From contig BJKQ01000005.1 in NCBI GenBank assembly GCA_006538405.1, forward strand, positions 2,852,001-2,916,000: DNA of 64,000 nucleotides, written 5' to 3'. Source of the stretch: Hansfordia pulvinata. Taxonomy: Eukaryota; Ascomycota; Sordariomycetes; Xylariales. The notes beneath the pieces were generated by a model. It did no database searches and was not told the DNA's origin. It worked only from the letters and a program-made list of their open reading frames with translations. A program made the translations under genes and the position numbers. Below are positions 12,167 to 23,097 of the stretch, piece by piece. Each line of letters opens with the position of its first letter. Positions within the stretch are counted from its first letter, which is position 1.

Positions 12167-13178
12167 GACTCGAGCGGGCGAAACAGAAAGAAAAAAAAAC
12201 CAATGAAGAAACAAAGCAAAGCAAAGTAGACCAAAGCAGGGCAGAGATTTTGTCGATATGACTTCTGTCGAGTCATCGATCCAAGCGTTCGATTCACAAT
12301 TTCGTTGCTGTGGAAGAATCCAGGACAAACGCATTTTCACTGTCGTCGCCTGCTTGTATAGGTCATGCCAATATGACAAATCACATGTCTAATGATAAGC
12401 ATGTTAGTTATTCCACGCTCCACAGTCCTTACTCTCCTCATTAGTGCCTTCGTTAAGGGAGCCGAGTGTCGGGCTTCTCGAGACAAGCATCCACTGGCTT
12501 CAGGGAGCGGTGTAGACAGAGGTGAGGGTGACTCAAGGCTGCTCATCCCCATATCTATGCTCTTCGATTCTGCTCGATCGACCTTTTTTCCATTTTACTG
12601 TATTAAGACAGGTGGAGATCTTGCCCCCAGAGAACGGCAAGGGCCAGCGGGATATACCTACGAGCCAGACCGCCGATGACGACGACGAGATCAAGTCGGC
12701 CTTACGCATTCTTTTGCCGTCTCTCTTTTCTCTCTATAGAGTCGGTGCAAGAACCCGCGCGTAGGGATCATCGACTGGTGAATTATCTGGTCTTCAATCT
12801 GTTCCACTCGCTCAATTTGAAGGTGGACATCGTTATGGGGTTGTGCGAGGTGATTTGTTGGAGAGAAACAATCGACCTTACATCCGTTTCCTAACACCGG
12901 AGATGAAGGATGAAATGCCAAAGAGCAGCTACCCATCCGAATCCAAGAGATTAGGTGTGAGTCCTGAATATCAAGTTCAGCTTCTGGGACTGGAATTCAT
13001 GACTGCACAGGCAAGGTTAGGGACGCGTAACGTAGATCATACAACAATGCTGCCTTACTATCTGTGCGAGTACTGCCTTAACCTGCGCCAATCCACGTCC
13101 GTCTCCAATCACATGGCAGGATCGATGATTGGAGGGTGAGCCATCTCAGTCCTTGACCTGCACTTCGTAACGACTTGC
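12167..13178. other. Intergenic between convergent mtc1 and malic enzyme genes
   Basis: About 1 kb of 3' flanks. An A-rich stretch at 12186-12230 probably belongs to the mtc1 3' UTR. Open frames here are short and lack family features. Nothing else was recognised. Confidence 0.5.
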
Positions 13179-15451
13179 TCACTCTCGTGCCTTACGTTCT
13201 TCCACATTTTCCAAGCTCCCGACAATCTTGAGCTCAGCACGCGCCTGCCGGCTCGCACCGGCAGGCTCAACACGGCGCAGAGGTCGGTACTCGGCGTTCC
13301 ACATCTGGATACGGATCCAGTCGTCGAGCTCGGTATCGGAGGCATCTGTGGGTATGAGCTGCGGCTCTTCGGCGACTCCCTCCGCAACGGCACTGCGCAC
13401 CACCTCGCGGGCGACCCGCACGCTGACATTCCGCACTTCGCCCACGCCGGGCAGCAGAGGTGCCGCATTGTTACTGTCGCGCAGCGCAGGACTAAGCGCG
13501 GCCACCCCTTGCACCGCGGCCACGAGCATCCGGTCCGTGAGGTGGGAGGCACGGCTCAATACGCAGCCCAGACCTATACCAGGGAAAACGACACTGTTGT
13601 TGCATTCTGCAATCTGCACCTCGACTTCGCCACCCGAATGACCCCAGGGCCCCTTGACGGGCGCGAACGGCGACCCGGTGGCCACAAGGGCTCGCCCACT
13701 GGTCCATCGGAGCAGATCAGACGGCACAGCCTCATGCAGCCGAGTCGGGTTTGACAGCGGCAATATCACGGGCCTGTCGACGCTGTCTGCCATGGCACGG
13801 ACTATGTCTTCCGTGAAGGCGCCCGGCACTGTCGAGGTGCCGATTAGCACGTTGGGTTTCACGTGCTTGATGACGCCCAAGAGCGAGGTCTCCTTCCCCG
13901 TCCACTCAGAGTCATCCTTGGCATAGATCTTTTGCGCCGAGTTGAGCTCCGTCTTGGTAGTCAACAGGCCGGGCTGGTCGATGCACCTGTTCTTCCAAAT
14001 TAGTTGATGTCCACAACCAAGAAGATTTCCCGACTCTGGCTTGGAAGGAAGCGACCTGCCATATCTGTTTCGCTGCCTCTTCCTTGGTGATATTCCCCTC
14101 AGTGGCGATGGCATCGCGCACTTGATCTGCAATGCCAATGCCGGCTGTGCCTGAGCCAAATACCACGAGCTTGGTATCCTTCAGGTGCTGCTTGCTCACG
14201 TGCAACCCAGCCATGATTGCCGCCAAAGTGACACAGCCTGTTCCCTGAACGTCGTCGTTGAAACATGGGATTTGCGGGCGATACCTTTCGAGAATTCGTC
14301 GAGCTGAGAAGGGTTAGTGATCATACGCTCGATGTGATGATGACGTACCGTTCGTGAGACCAAAGTCTTCAAAGTGAATATAGGCATTGGGGTATAACCG
14401 GCGAGCTGCCTGAACGAACGTGTCGACAAATTGGTCGTATCTTTCGCCTCGTACTCGTTTCTGCCTCAGACCAAGATACAGCTCATCGGTGAGAAGCTCC
14501 TGGTTGTCAGTACCACAGTCAAGGCCGACAGGCAATGTGCGATTGGGGTGGACACCAGCGCATAGTGTGGTGAGGACGAGTTTGGCCACCGAGATGAGGA
14601 TACCGCCGACTCCCTGGTCGCCTATGCCTAGGATCTCCTCTCCGTCTGTGGGCTGTTCAGCGGCGTTGTTTTGTTATAGATGCAATGCTCTGACTCCTTA
14701 CCTGTGACAACGATGTAATCGATATCCTCGGGTCTCCCCCACTGCGCCAGGTCGTGCGAGACACGGTCAACGTCATTTATATTGAGGAAGCAGCCTTCGG
14801 GACGGCGCCAGAGTCGGGAGAAGTTCTGAATGGCCTCACCCTCCGTTGGAGTGTAGACGACGCTGAACATCTCGTCAAGATGGTCTTGCAGCAGCTGCTG
14901 GGATTAGAACGCTTTCAAGGTTGCTTGCAAGGAAAACGACCGACTTTGAAGTATAGAACCAGGTTCTGGTCCTTGAGAGAGGTCAGAAATGTGTTCTTGG
15001 ACAGGTCGTCGGGGCGCGATGAATATTGCTGGTAGGCGCGCTCGGCCTGCTGCTCGAGGGTTTGAACGCCTTGGGGGAGAAGGCCGGTCAGGTTGAAGTC
15101 ACGACGCTCTTGGGCCGTGTGGGCAGAGCCGCGGTTGAAGTAGGGCGTGTTGAGCAGGGTGGTCCCCGTGACGGCACAGTCGATGGGGCCGTCAGTGCTC
15201 AGAGGCAGGTGGGCATATTGAGACTTGGAAAGCGTGGAGGATGACATGCTGCAGACAGGGTAGCGATGGTCTCGTCGATATAGCGCTGTTGGTCGGGGCG
15301 ACGGCAGTGAGTGGAAGCCACGGCAGGAATAGTCACGATGCAGGCAGGGCAGACGGCAGGGCGCGAGTGGCTTAGCGGATGTGTATCGCACCGAGGTGAA
15401 CATGAAAGAAGACGCAAATGCACGATAGGGTCGGTTCAAGGAATACAGCAT
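13179..15451 (-). CDS. NAD-dependent malic enzyme, probably mitochondrial, five exons
   Basis: The enzyme decarboxylates malate oxidatively to pyruvate and CO2. Exons in coding order: 14945-15451, 14702-14894 (or from 14897), 14349-14645, 14303 to 14056 or 14060, and 13991 or 13986 to 13179. The family is clear from YTPTEGEAI (catalytic Tyr), GIGDQGVGGILISVAK (catalytic Lys), HFEDFG and FNDDVQGT (metal ligands), VVFGSGTAGIG (Rossmann loop), PLSNPT and ECNNSVVFPGIGLG. The N-terminus from 15451 is Arg/Ser-rich and almost free of acidic residues for about 39 residues, like a mitochondrial presequence. A second in-frame Met at 15247 (MSSSTLSK) would give a form lacking it. The last intron is ambiguous. 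A GC-AG intron from 14059 restores the usual IWCIDQPGLL; a GT-AG intron from 14055 inserts a few residues. With the GC-AG version the protein is 682 residues. All catalytic motifs are intact. Confidence 0.94.
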
Positions 15452-15720
15452 CCTTTGATATGGGGAGGAGGGGGGCGCTGGATGGATTTATCTTGAAATT
15501 CTATTCGTAGTATGTAGCACCTTGGGCGCTCGGGTTGTCCGAAGCGTCGGCAACGGCAAGCAGGCACGGTTGTGAGCGTGCCTTCCCAACCCCGACGGCA
15601 CCCCATCGCGTGTACGGAGCTTTCAGAGACGGAGGTGTGACGTCGTTGACGGCATCCAAGGCAATACGCCCAAGTGGCCCGCTACCTAACATGGTAGGTA
15701 CGAGTACTCGTACTTGCTCT

Positions 15721-15728
15721 CCGAAAAG
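15721..15728. repeat. Left target-site duplication (8 bp)
   Basis: CCGAAAAG directly abuts the left terminal inverted repeat and is repeated exactly at 16319-16326 in the same orientation. Confidence 0.85.
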
Positions 15729-15785
15729 CGCAGTGTGCATGCCCACGCCCTTTTTGTGCATGCCCACGCCCACCCTGGTCGTTTT
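15729..15785 (+). repeat. Left terminal inverted repeat
   Basis: It begins CGCAGTGTGCATGCCC and contains two copies of a 16-bp word around a T5 spacer. It pairs with 16262-16318 with one mismatch. Confidence 0.88.
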
Positions 15786-15940
15786 TTTGCGCTAGACTCA
15801 CTAGTACGCCTTGGCGCTACAAATTTTGCAGATTTCTGAAGTACCAGTGATGCGCACACATAAGAACGTGGTAAACTTTCCAGTCTTGCTGGGCCACCCT
15901 GCCTCCTACTTCCAGACCACCAACACCTTAGCCTTGCAAA

Positions 15941-15960
15941 CCCTAACCCTAACCCTAACC
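15941..15960. repeat. Interstitial telomere-like repeat (CCCTAA, 3.3 units)
   Basis: Three perfect CCCTAA units plus two bases, the canonical fungal telomere repeat (TTAGGG on the minus strand), lie inside the inverted-repeat element. The surrounding sequence does not otherwise look telomeric. Confidence 0.9.
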
Positions 15961-16261
15961 TTAAATCAGTGAGGTCGTAAGAAACATGCACTTTAATGAC
16001 CCCTTTAACCCGCAATAAGGAAAAGTATGTGCCGGGCCGTCAGAGCTGTAAAGGAGTGATATACACCATTCATAAGAGACCGAATTACCCGATTAGGAAG
16101 TCTGGCACTTCCGTTTGACGGCAGTTAACATTAAAGGGGAGGCGCCGACGAGGTCATTCCTTATAGCCGGTCACTTACACGTCGCATTGCCCGTATGATT
16201 CAAGGTACATAATCTTATAACCCCGCATGTACTGATTTTTAGTACTGCAAATCTTTGCGCT

Positions 16262-16318
16262 AAAACGACCAAGGTGGGCGTGGGCATGCACAAAAAGGGC
16301 GTGGGCATGCACACTGCG
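16262..16318 (-). repeat. Right terminal inverted repeat
   Basis: This is the reverse complement of 15729-15785 with a single mismatch, at 16272. It ends CACTGCG and is followed at once by the second copy of the 8-bp duplication. Confidence 0.88.
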
Positions 16319-16326
16319 CCGAAAAG
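16319..16326. repeat. Right target-site duplication (8 bp)
   Basis: Exact second copy of CCGAAAAG in direct orientation next to the right inverted repeat. Confidence 0.85.
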
Positions 16327-17892
16327 CTGCGGGGCCTGGCTCGTAGGCGCAACCTAACGCGGGCTGGAACTGGCCGAGCTGGGGTATCCCGCCCACCACG
16401 GCTTCCATGTTATCAGTAAGACGAGACGTCGAATCCCATCTGTGTTCGTCTCGTACGCGCCATCAACCCACCATCTGGCTTTCAAAACGCGTCGCTGCAA
16501 TGAATACACTGTCACCGGGACGTACAGCAGACAGACGCGCATTTTATGTACGGTGTGTCTGAGTGGTACCTACATTAGACTGAATGAAGTGGAGGTACAT
16601 TAGGTACCTTAGGTAGTCTAGAGTAAACAGACTTGAGAAAGTGACAAGCACGAGATGAGATGTAGGAACTCTTGGAGCCTCGCCCACGTGGAACAAGAGA
16701 CACATGTCACCCTTGCGGGAGCATGGCTCTTGGTGAGCGCGGACTATGATGGTCCAAAGGGTTGTTCTTGCAGCCAGTCGCCAGTCGCTGAGCAGGCCGA
16801 AGCCCGTCCAGACAGTCGGCGACAACCGTCCAAGCCGTCTCAGGGCCACAACACAAGACGTGGAGCGACAGGGAGATCTCCACAAGGAGGACTCGTATGG
16901 GTAGATATCGAGTGGCCCGGGTGAGGTTATTGCTGCGGCGGGGTTGGCACGAGGGAGACGTGCTCCAGTGTCGTGAGAGCGCCGCCGAGGAGACGGGACA
17001 GGGCTCCTCTGAGCGACCTACCGTTGAGGGACGCAGCTTTTTTCCCGGTCAAGCCAGGGCGTCGACTGAGTGCAAAGTCGGTTGCGCGTAAACATGCCGG
17101 TGTTTGGCGGCGCATGCAGCGCTTTACATCTTGTGTGCGGTCCTGTTGAGGAAAGCAAGATGGTCTTCTTCTCGTGGTGACCTCGCTTTTTCATCGTGGC
17201 ATTGAAGAAGGGAAAGGTCGTGCAGGACGGGTCAATTGATGACTTTTTTTTTTCTACTCGTACACAGCGACGGGAGTGCACGGACCAACCCGACCACCTT
17301 CTATGGGACCTTGGTACCTCGTGCTGGGATACGGCAGCACTGGCAGGTGGGCGGCTGGCTGGGAATGCACCTACATTGTGCCTTCCATGTCGACGGCCTC
17401 GTACCGCGCAGTAGTACGAGCACGAGCACGAGCATCGTCCTTGTGCTTAACGCCGCGCAAGCTTAAGCCACCAGCGGACACCTATCATCATGGGTCCCCC
17501 AAAGTTAAGGAAAGGTCAGCCACTCCTCTCTGCAGTCTCTGAATTCCTGTCAACTCCTGGGCTAATTTCTGCAACTCCTTTTGCTCAGGCTAGCCCACAC
17601 TGACCTTGGAAGCTGTTCTTTTTCCAAGCTTTTCCCCAGTACCAAGACTCCAGTCACACGACAGCTTCCCACGACACGGTTCGCTCACGCAGCAGTCACC
17701 GATAACAGGCGGCCACCATCACGGACATGTCAGATACAGGAAGCAAACTGAAATTGAGGAAGCGAACCTCTGAGGCAGTACTAAACAATACACACAATCA
17801 TATAAGACAGTTTTGCACACACGCCCAGGTGCCGCACGCGACAGCACGGCCCGGCGTCAACACCAGCACATCCTGCTCTCTGCGACTCATCG

Positions 17893-18663
17893 TCACTCAA
17901 AGTACACAGCCTCGGGCTTGTGCACACAGATCTTGCCCGACTTGGTGCTCTTCAGGACGATGCGCGGGTCCTCCTCGCTGGCCTTGACCGAGTTGCCCTC
18001 GATCTCCTTGGAGCTTGTCACAATCTCCACCACCTCGCCTTCCACGTACCCTGGCAACGCCTTCCACTGCACCTGCTGGCCCTCCTTGGGCAGCCTCTCC
18101 TTGGAGCCCTGCAGACTGCCATCCTTGGGCTCGTCGTGCTTGGACCCGACAGTCTCCTCAGAAGAGCCGTTCTCCTTGGCGTGGTCGCCGTTGGTGCCGT
18201 TGGCGGCGTGGTCGCCGTTGGTGCCGTTGGCAGCGTGGTTGCCGTTGGTGCCGTTGGCAGCCTCGCCGTTGGCCCCTTTCTGCTTCTTATTGGTGCCCTC
18301 CTGGGCCTCCTCGTCTTGAGAGCGCTTAGTCCCGCGAGTCTCGTCGGCTTCCTTGCCCTCGGTTTCCTCCTCCTCCTCCTCCTTTGACTCTTCCGCCTCG
18401 GCGCCCTCCTCTTCCTCTTTCTGTGCTTCCTCCTCTGCTTCTACAGGATCCTCTCCCTCTTTTTGCGCCGCGGTCTCGTCTACCTCGCCCTCGGCGGCCT
18501 CCTTCTCCTCGGCCTTCTCTTCGGCATCGAGCTTCTCGTCGCTAGCCTCTTCCACGTACTCGGCGTCGCCCTCGGGCGCATCGCCTTCGGCCGCGTCGGG
18601 TTCTGTGTCGCCGATGACCTCGTCGATCTCCTTCTCGCTGGCGAATTCCTTGGCGTCAGACAT
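17893..18663 (-). CDS. HVA1-type protein with C-terminal TUDOR-like domain
   Basis: A single-exon protein of 256 residues. The first 120 residues are overwhelmingly acidic (Glu/Ala/Asp runs). A basic patch (KKQK) and three copies of a NGTNGDHAA-like unit follow. The last 65 residues form a small beta-barrel: GQQVQWKALPGYVEGEVVEI, then DPRIVLKSTKSGKICVHKP. That segment matches the 'hypervirulence associated protein TUDOR domain' family (DUF2945), named after Cryptococcus Hva1, where loss of the protein altered metabolism and virulence. Its biochemical role is unknown, and nothing here indicates pathogenicity by itself. The acidic half and nuclear-looking basic patch would fit a histone- or nucleic acid-associated role, which is only inference. 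The start is the sole in-frame Met before the acidic region. Confidence 0.85.
   Translation of the reverse strand: MSDAKEFASEKEIDEVIGDTEPDAAEGDAPEGDAEYVEEASDEKLDAEEKAEEKEAAEGEVDETAAQKEGEDPVEAEEEAQKEEEEGAEAEESKEEEEEETEGKEADETRGTKRSQDEEAQEGTNKKQKGANGEAANGTNGNHAANGTNGDHAANGTNGDHAKENGSSEETVGSKHDEPKDGSLQGSKERLPKEGQQVQWKALPGYVEGEVVEIVTSSKEIEGNSVKASEEDPRIVLKSTKSGKICVHKPEAVYFE
18170..18262 (-). repeat. 30-bp coding repeat (NGTNGDHAA units)
   Basis: Three near-identical units of about 30 bp encode Asn/Gly/Thr/His-rich repeats that link the acidic half to the TUDOR-like domain of the HVA1-type protein. Units are contiguous and in frame, so this is not a CRISPR array. Confidence 0.8.
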
Positions 18664-20316
18664 GGTTGGGGTTTGGGCGTTGGTGCGTGTGTTTGTGTTT
18701 GTTTGTTTGGGTCTGGTGGATGGCGTAATGTGTATAATGATGAGGACGAAGAGGCGGTTTCAGCTTCGTCACTACGAAGTGTGTTTGGACGGCTGGGATG
18801 AGGTGGCGCACTGCGCGAGTCTTCAAGGAACTAAGGAACTAATAAAAGCTGGTAGGGGTCAGGGCCGCGAAGGGTGGTTATGAAGAGGGTGGGCGGAAGA
18901 CAGATTGGAGAGACAGAGGTTCGAAATGGAACATGGGAAGCTCGCGCAACGCGGGGGATCTCGTGCCATTTGAGCTTGTCAGAAAGCACAAGCACCAGCT
19001 TGCGGCAGCATGCGTGCGTGCCAAGGTGCAACCAGCTGGACAGGGTCCCCCCTCCCCTTCCTTTTCCCACCTTGCCTCCCTCGACTCGATTCACACACAC
19101 CCCTCCGCCCGACTGGCCACCCCGATGTGTCGCAGACGCACGACACGATCGCCGCATATCGTCTGCGTCATTGTTCCTGACTAGGTCGCCCGCGCGTCAC
19201 CTAGAGGCTGGGCTGTCTGAGCTCCAGATGCCACCCAGCGCGCCGCTAGCGGAAAGCTTGTTCCATGCCAGGGCTGGTCTCGGGTGCCAGAGATTGAGCC
19301 TCAGCCCCGAAGAACCCACCTACTCATACCCACACCAAGCGTGCTACGCTAGAAAAGAAGCTCTGTGTGGTGTGTGAGGGGGGGAGAGAGATACTCGTAC
19401 CTAGAGAGAAGAGAGAGAAGAGAGAGGGGAGAAGGACAGACCAGCCAGACAGACCACGCACGCCCCCCCCCTCCTCGCCTACTTACTTGTCGTACGCCCC
19501 CTTTGCCTGATCCGTTTGCAGCTGGCCGGGAGCTGTCTGCTAGTCAGTTTATTAGCTCCCCAAGGTTGCCCCAACGCCATCCCGGGGCGAGTCAGCTACT
19601 TCACAGCTAGACCGGTAACATGATGGGCACGCATCCCTGGGTTGCCTGTTGCAGCCGGACCGGGTTTGGGCTCCATGTCGCATCGCGCATCGCGCATCGC
19701 GATGGAGCAGTGGTGCCCGCGGGCGAGTGCTCGTACGAGGCTCCAGGTAGAAAGCAAGGTGTCAGGCCTGACAAGAGGTCGCACAAGCCCGCCGTCCACA
19801 CGGATGTCCACCCTGCGTGTCTCTCCACTCGCGAAAGACATGCCGACTGGAGGGAACGGGGGGAAACAGAATCAGGGGGGGCTTGTGCCGCAAAGATGCG
19901 GCTGGGGTAGCTGCACTTGCTGGCGGTCCGAATTCGCGAGTCGCGCAACGCCGCCCTGCATCCATCATGTCTGCTTATGAGTACTCGTATACGAGTACCG
20001 ACTATTGTTTACTTCAATTGGTCACGGCCATCAATCCAATTGCCGGACTGGCAGAAGCTGTCAGCATCGGCTGCCCAAGGTACGAGTGAGTGAGGCATGC
20101 ACCAGACCGAGCCCACCGTCCGCCCCGAGGCCTTATCACGTACTCGTATGTGTGAAAACAGGCCTCTGTGTGCAGATCGGATTTCAGAAGAAACACTGAA
20201 AGTATGGCCATCTATGAACAAGAGATTGCCATCGTCGACATTGTGCAGAGGAGTGCGGTATCGCCCCGTTCACCCATAGGCAGAGCAGAGCAGAGCTTGC
20301 TTCTACGCGTACACCA
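18664..20316. other. Intergenic, 5' flank of the HVA1-type gene and 3' flank of the DUF1399 gene
   Basis: About 1.65 kb without a supported gene. It contains a GA-rich stretch at 19379-19440, a triple GCATCGC word near 19679-19700 and the palindrome-rich motif GAGTACTCGTATACGAGTAC at 19979-19998. Open frames are short and overlapping. Confidence 0.5.
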
Positions 20317-23097
20317 TTAACCACCCCCTCCGCCACCACAGCCTCCCCCCATGCCTCCCCCCATGCCTCCTATTCCCATGGCGCCCACTCCCGCAATGTT
20401 GCCTTGCGCACCGCACCCAGACAACGTGTTCGAACAGCCTCCCCCCTTCACCCCCGCTGCTGATACGCACTGGATCCAGCAAAATTAGCAAGACGACCTC
20501 CAAGATTTCATTGTATACTTGGGAAGGACCTACCTTTCCTGCTACAGCACACTGCCCTGTCCCTGCGCCGCCACAAGCGCCAGCAGCCACAGTGCCGCCG
20601 CACGTGCCGCCTGCGCAGGCACCTGGGATGCCGGTGCCCGCCGGCAGGGCAGCCGGGTCGCTTCCATAGTACAAGCCCGGAGACAGGGAGGCTGGGTAGA
20701 CCCAGGGACCGTACATCATGTAGGGATATCCCCAGCTGTTGATGGCCGCATCGTCGCGTTGTGGCAACGTGCGGCCCTTCTTCTTGGCTCGCTTCTCCGC
20801 CTTCTTGTAGTTCTCTTCCAGTCGTTGTTTGGCAACGGCCCTGTGTCGCGCGACAAGCACGCCTTCTATCTTGTCCACCCATCTGAGGCGGGCGGCGTTG
20901 TGCGCTGATATGTGTGCGCTGTTGTCCGGGGGCACGTGGCCGCGCTGCCCGACGAGTGGAAGTTGTCGGTGACTGTCATTCGCAGGATGCCGTTAGCTAG
21001 CGATTAAAGACAACTTCATCATGGCAGTGCTTACTCTTTTCGCTCTTGGAAACGTGAAGCACCTGGCCGACGGTCGAGGCGTGTGATGCCCGGACAGCCT
21101 CGCAATACCAGCAGGTACACTCCGAGTAGACCTCGTTGAAAGTTTCCTGGTACACTTTGCTCGTCCACTCGAAGCCCCCAGACAGTTTGTTCTCGTCGAC
21201 CTTGTCGTTATGATCAATGAAGTTCCCCGTCACGGAAACCATGCTCGTGTAATATGCATGCGGGCTGAGTTGCTGTGTGTGCCAAGCCAGGTCGACGTCC
21301 AGCGTTGGCACTAACATGTGACCCTCGTACTGGGACATCAGCTTGGTGAAGCGTCCATACTTGAGAATCAGGCGCGCCATGGTGCCGCGCACTGCTGGAC
21401 TGTGGATCCAGTCCATCTGTCCTGTTGTCAATCTTGGGTGCCTCATTTCGGGTTGCGCTCATCGACTGCTGGGGAACTCACCTTATGCATCTTTTCTGTA
21501 AAAATAGACTGGCGGTTCACCGCGCCGCGCATTTCGATAGAAAATGGCGAGCAGTTGCCCCAATACGAAGCCATCATCTTCCTCAGGTGGATACGCGACG
21601 GAGAGGGGAGCCTGTATCGCGCGAAGTCTTCGTCTATACCGTCGATATCTTTCAGGATCTTAGAACTTCCGCCTCTGATGGTATCCTGTATGAGATGTCG
21701 TACTTCTTCCATAGAAACACCGTCATGCTTGCCGGGCTTGAGCAACTCAAGAACATCTGTGCGGAGGTGCTTCACGAACAGTCGATTGGCAAAGGTCCTC
21801 GGTTGTATTTCGACTTTGCCAGCAATCGTGCTTGGGTCCGAGGGTTTACCGTCCCTGGCGTCAAGCAATGTTCCCGGAAGTGGCCTCTCTGCTGTACAGA
21901 GCAGCTGGACGTCTTGGACAAATCGAGCCACCTCGAGGAGCTTGAAGTCAATCGTGGCGTTGCATTTGTCGCAGGTCTGGTGGAGGTGGCCATCGGCGTA
22001 ACCGTGCCCTTTCAATCCAGGGTCAGGCGCCGTGGAATCTTCGGGCAAACCACATGTGGTCCAAGGGATTTGTAAGATGTGGGAGCACTTTGGAAGACGC
22101 AGTCAGTACTTGAGGTGTCTATGAATCGGTGCAATCTGTTTCAAGAGATGCTCACTCTGGGGCATTCGATCGCCTCGGTAGCCGGGTCTGCGAGATTGTC
22201 CCAGCTGCACCCGGTATCGGCGTGCCACCGGGATTGGCATTCGTCTGATGCGCTGAAGTTGAACTGATGGTCTATTGCGGCATTCACCAGGGTCCAAGGC
22301 ATTCCCGCGGTCCAAAAGGCTCTGAGGCCTCGGCGCATACAGTCTTCGAGGTACGCCCGGGGGTTGAGCATGTGCGCGTGCCAGACCATCAAGACATCTG
22401 GAAGCTTCAGTCAACGCACAGTTCCTAGTGGGTTCGGCTAACTTCTTACCGAGAGGTGGCAGCATGGAAAAGTCCCACGACAAGGTGTCTTCACCATTAG
22501 CGAAATAAGTGTAAGCCGCATCTGGTGTCTCCAAGCTCGCTTCTGTCAAGGGGTCCAGGGGCATCGAGTCCCACCACTTTTCATAGCGGCGGACAGCCCT
22601 GGCAACGTAAACGGCCCATCGCTTCTCCCGTAAAATAGCCAGACGGCGAGCTGTTTCTCGGATATCAACAGAGCCTTCCCGTTTCTCTTTGTCGTCGCGC
22701 CTGGCGCTTTCAGACTGGACAGCCTCTGAGAAAGCAGAGCTATCTGTCGATGTGGCACGCGAGTCGTGTATGCCCCACAGGCCGTCCGTGTAGCCTGTAT
22801 CGTCCTTGAGGGTCTGGAAAGCGCTCAGCAGCTTCAAATGCGCAATGCACGTTTCGGGCTCAAGGTCAGCGCCTGGCTGGGGAAGCTTAAGATTGGCGAA
22901 CGTTGATGCTAGTTCCTTGATAGCTTCTGGCGAGAGCGAGTCGGCCTGGGCAAATGACGCGCCGCCATTGTTGGTGATGGAATGATAAGCTGGGGGGCAG
23001 CGTCGGATGCTGCATGAGCATCATCATATGCAGGGGGACCAGGTTCCAGCTCATCGCCCCCTTTCTCGGCCTGGCGCTTCTTTTCGGAACCAAACAT
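20317..23097 (-). CDS. DUF1399 glycine-rich protein (GRDP-like), six exons, two frame breaks
   Basis: Fungal members of this family are related to plant glycine-rich domain proteins; their function is unknown. Exons in coding order: 22450-23097, 22156-22397, 21482-22087, 21035-21416, 20534-20972 and 20317-20445. Family landmarks are VLMVWHAHMLNPRAY in exon 2, CDKCNATIDF in exon 3, and DWIHSPAVRG with LVPTLDVDLAWHTQQLSPHA in exon 4. Exon 5 carries PPDNSAHISAHNAARLRW and a basic helix. The tail is GMGGGMGGGCGGGGGG. Two one-base slips are needed: one in the C6 run (G6 on +, 22992-22997), giving DAAPPAYHSITNNGG, and one in the C5 run (20928-20932), giving TCPPDNSAH. With both added the exons total 2448 nt (815 residues). 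The last acceptor is uncertain: TGAAG before 20445 keeps frame; a CAG slightly upstream would need a third extra base in a G5 run. Confidence 0.87.

Larger units (their letters stand above)
15729..16318. mobile_element. 590-bp non-autonomous DNA transposon (MITE-like), probable hAT type
   Basis: The ends form an inverted repeat: 46 bp match perfectly (15729-15774 against 16273-16318), then one mismatch and ten more matching bases, with a GCGC remnant further in. Each arm holds the same 16-bp word (GTGCATGCCCACGCCC) twice, separated by five T. The element is bracketed by an exact 8-bp direct repeat. An 8-bp target duplication is typical of hAT-superfamily transposons (P elements also make 8 bp). 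The interior has no convincing open frame, so it would need a transposase in trans. Near its middle is a telomere-like CCCTAA repeat. The element boundaries are seen directly; superfamily assignment is inference from duplication length. Confidence 0.82.
15452..17892. other. Gene-poor interval containing an inverted-repeat element
   Basis: No gene is supported here. The main content is the 590-bp element at 15729-16318, annotated separately. Several TAGGTACCT and TACGAGTACTCGTA motifs occur (15697-15712, 16566-16615). A tract of ACGAGC repeats lies at about 17415-17437. Short open frames show no family signal. Confidence 0.5.

Noticed and set aside
18170..18262. Regular 30-bp repeats resembling a small CRISPR-like array
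   Set aside because: The units are contiguous, in frame and encode peptide repeats in the HVA1-type protein; a CRISPR array is also not expected in a fungus.
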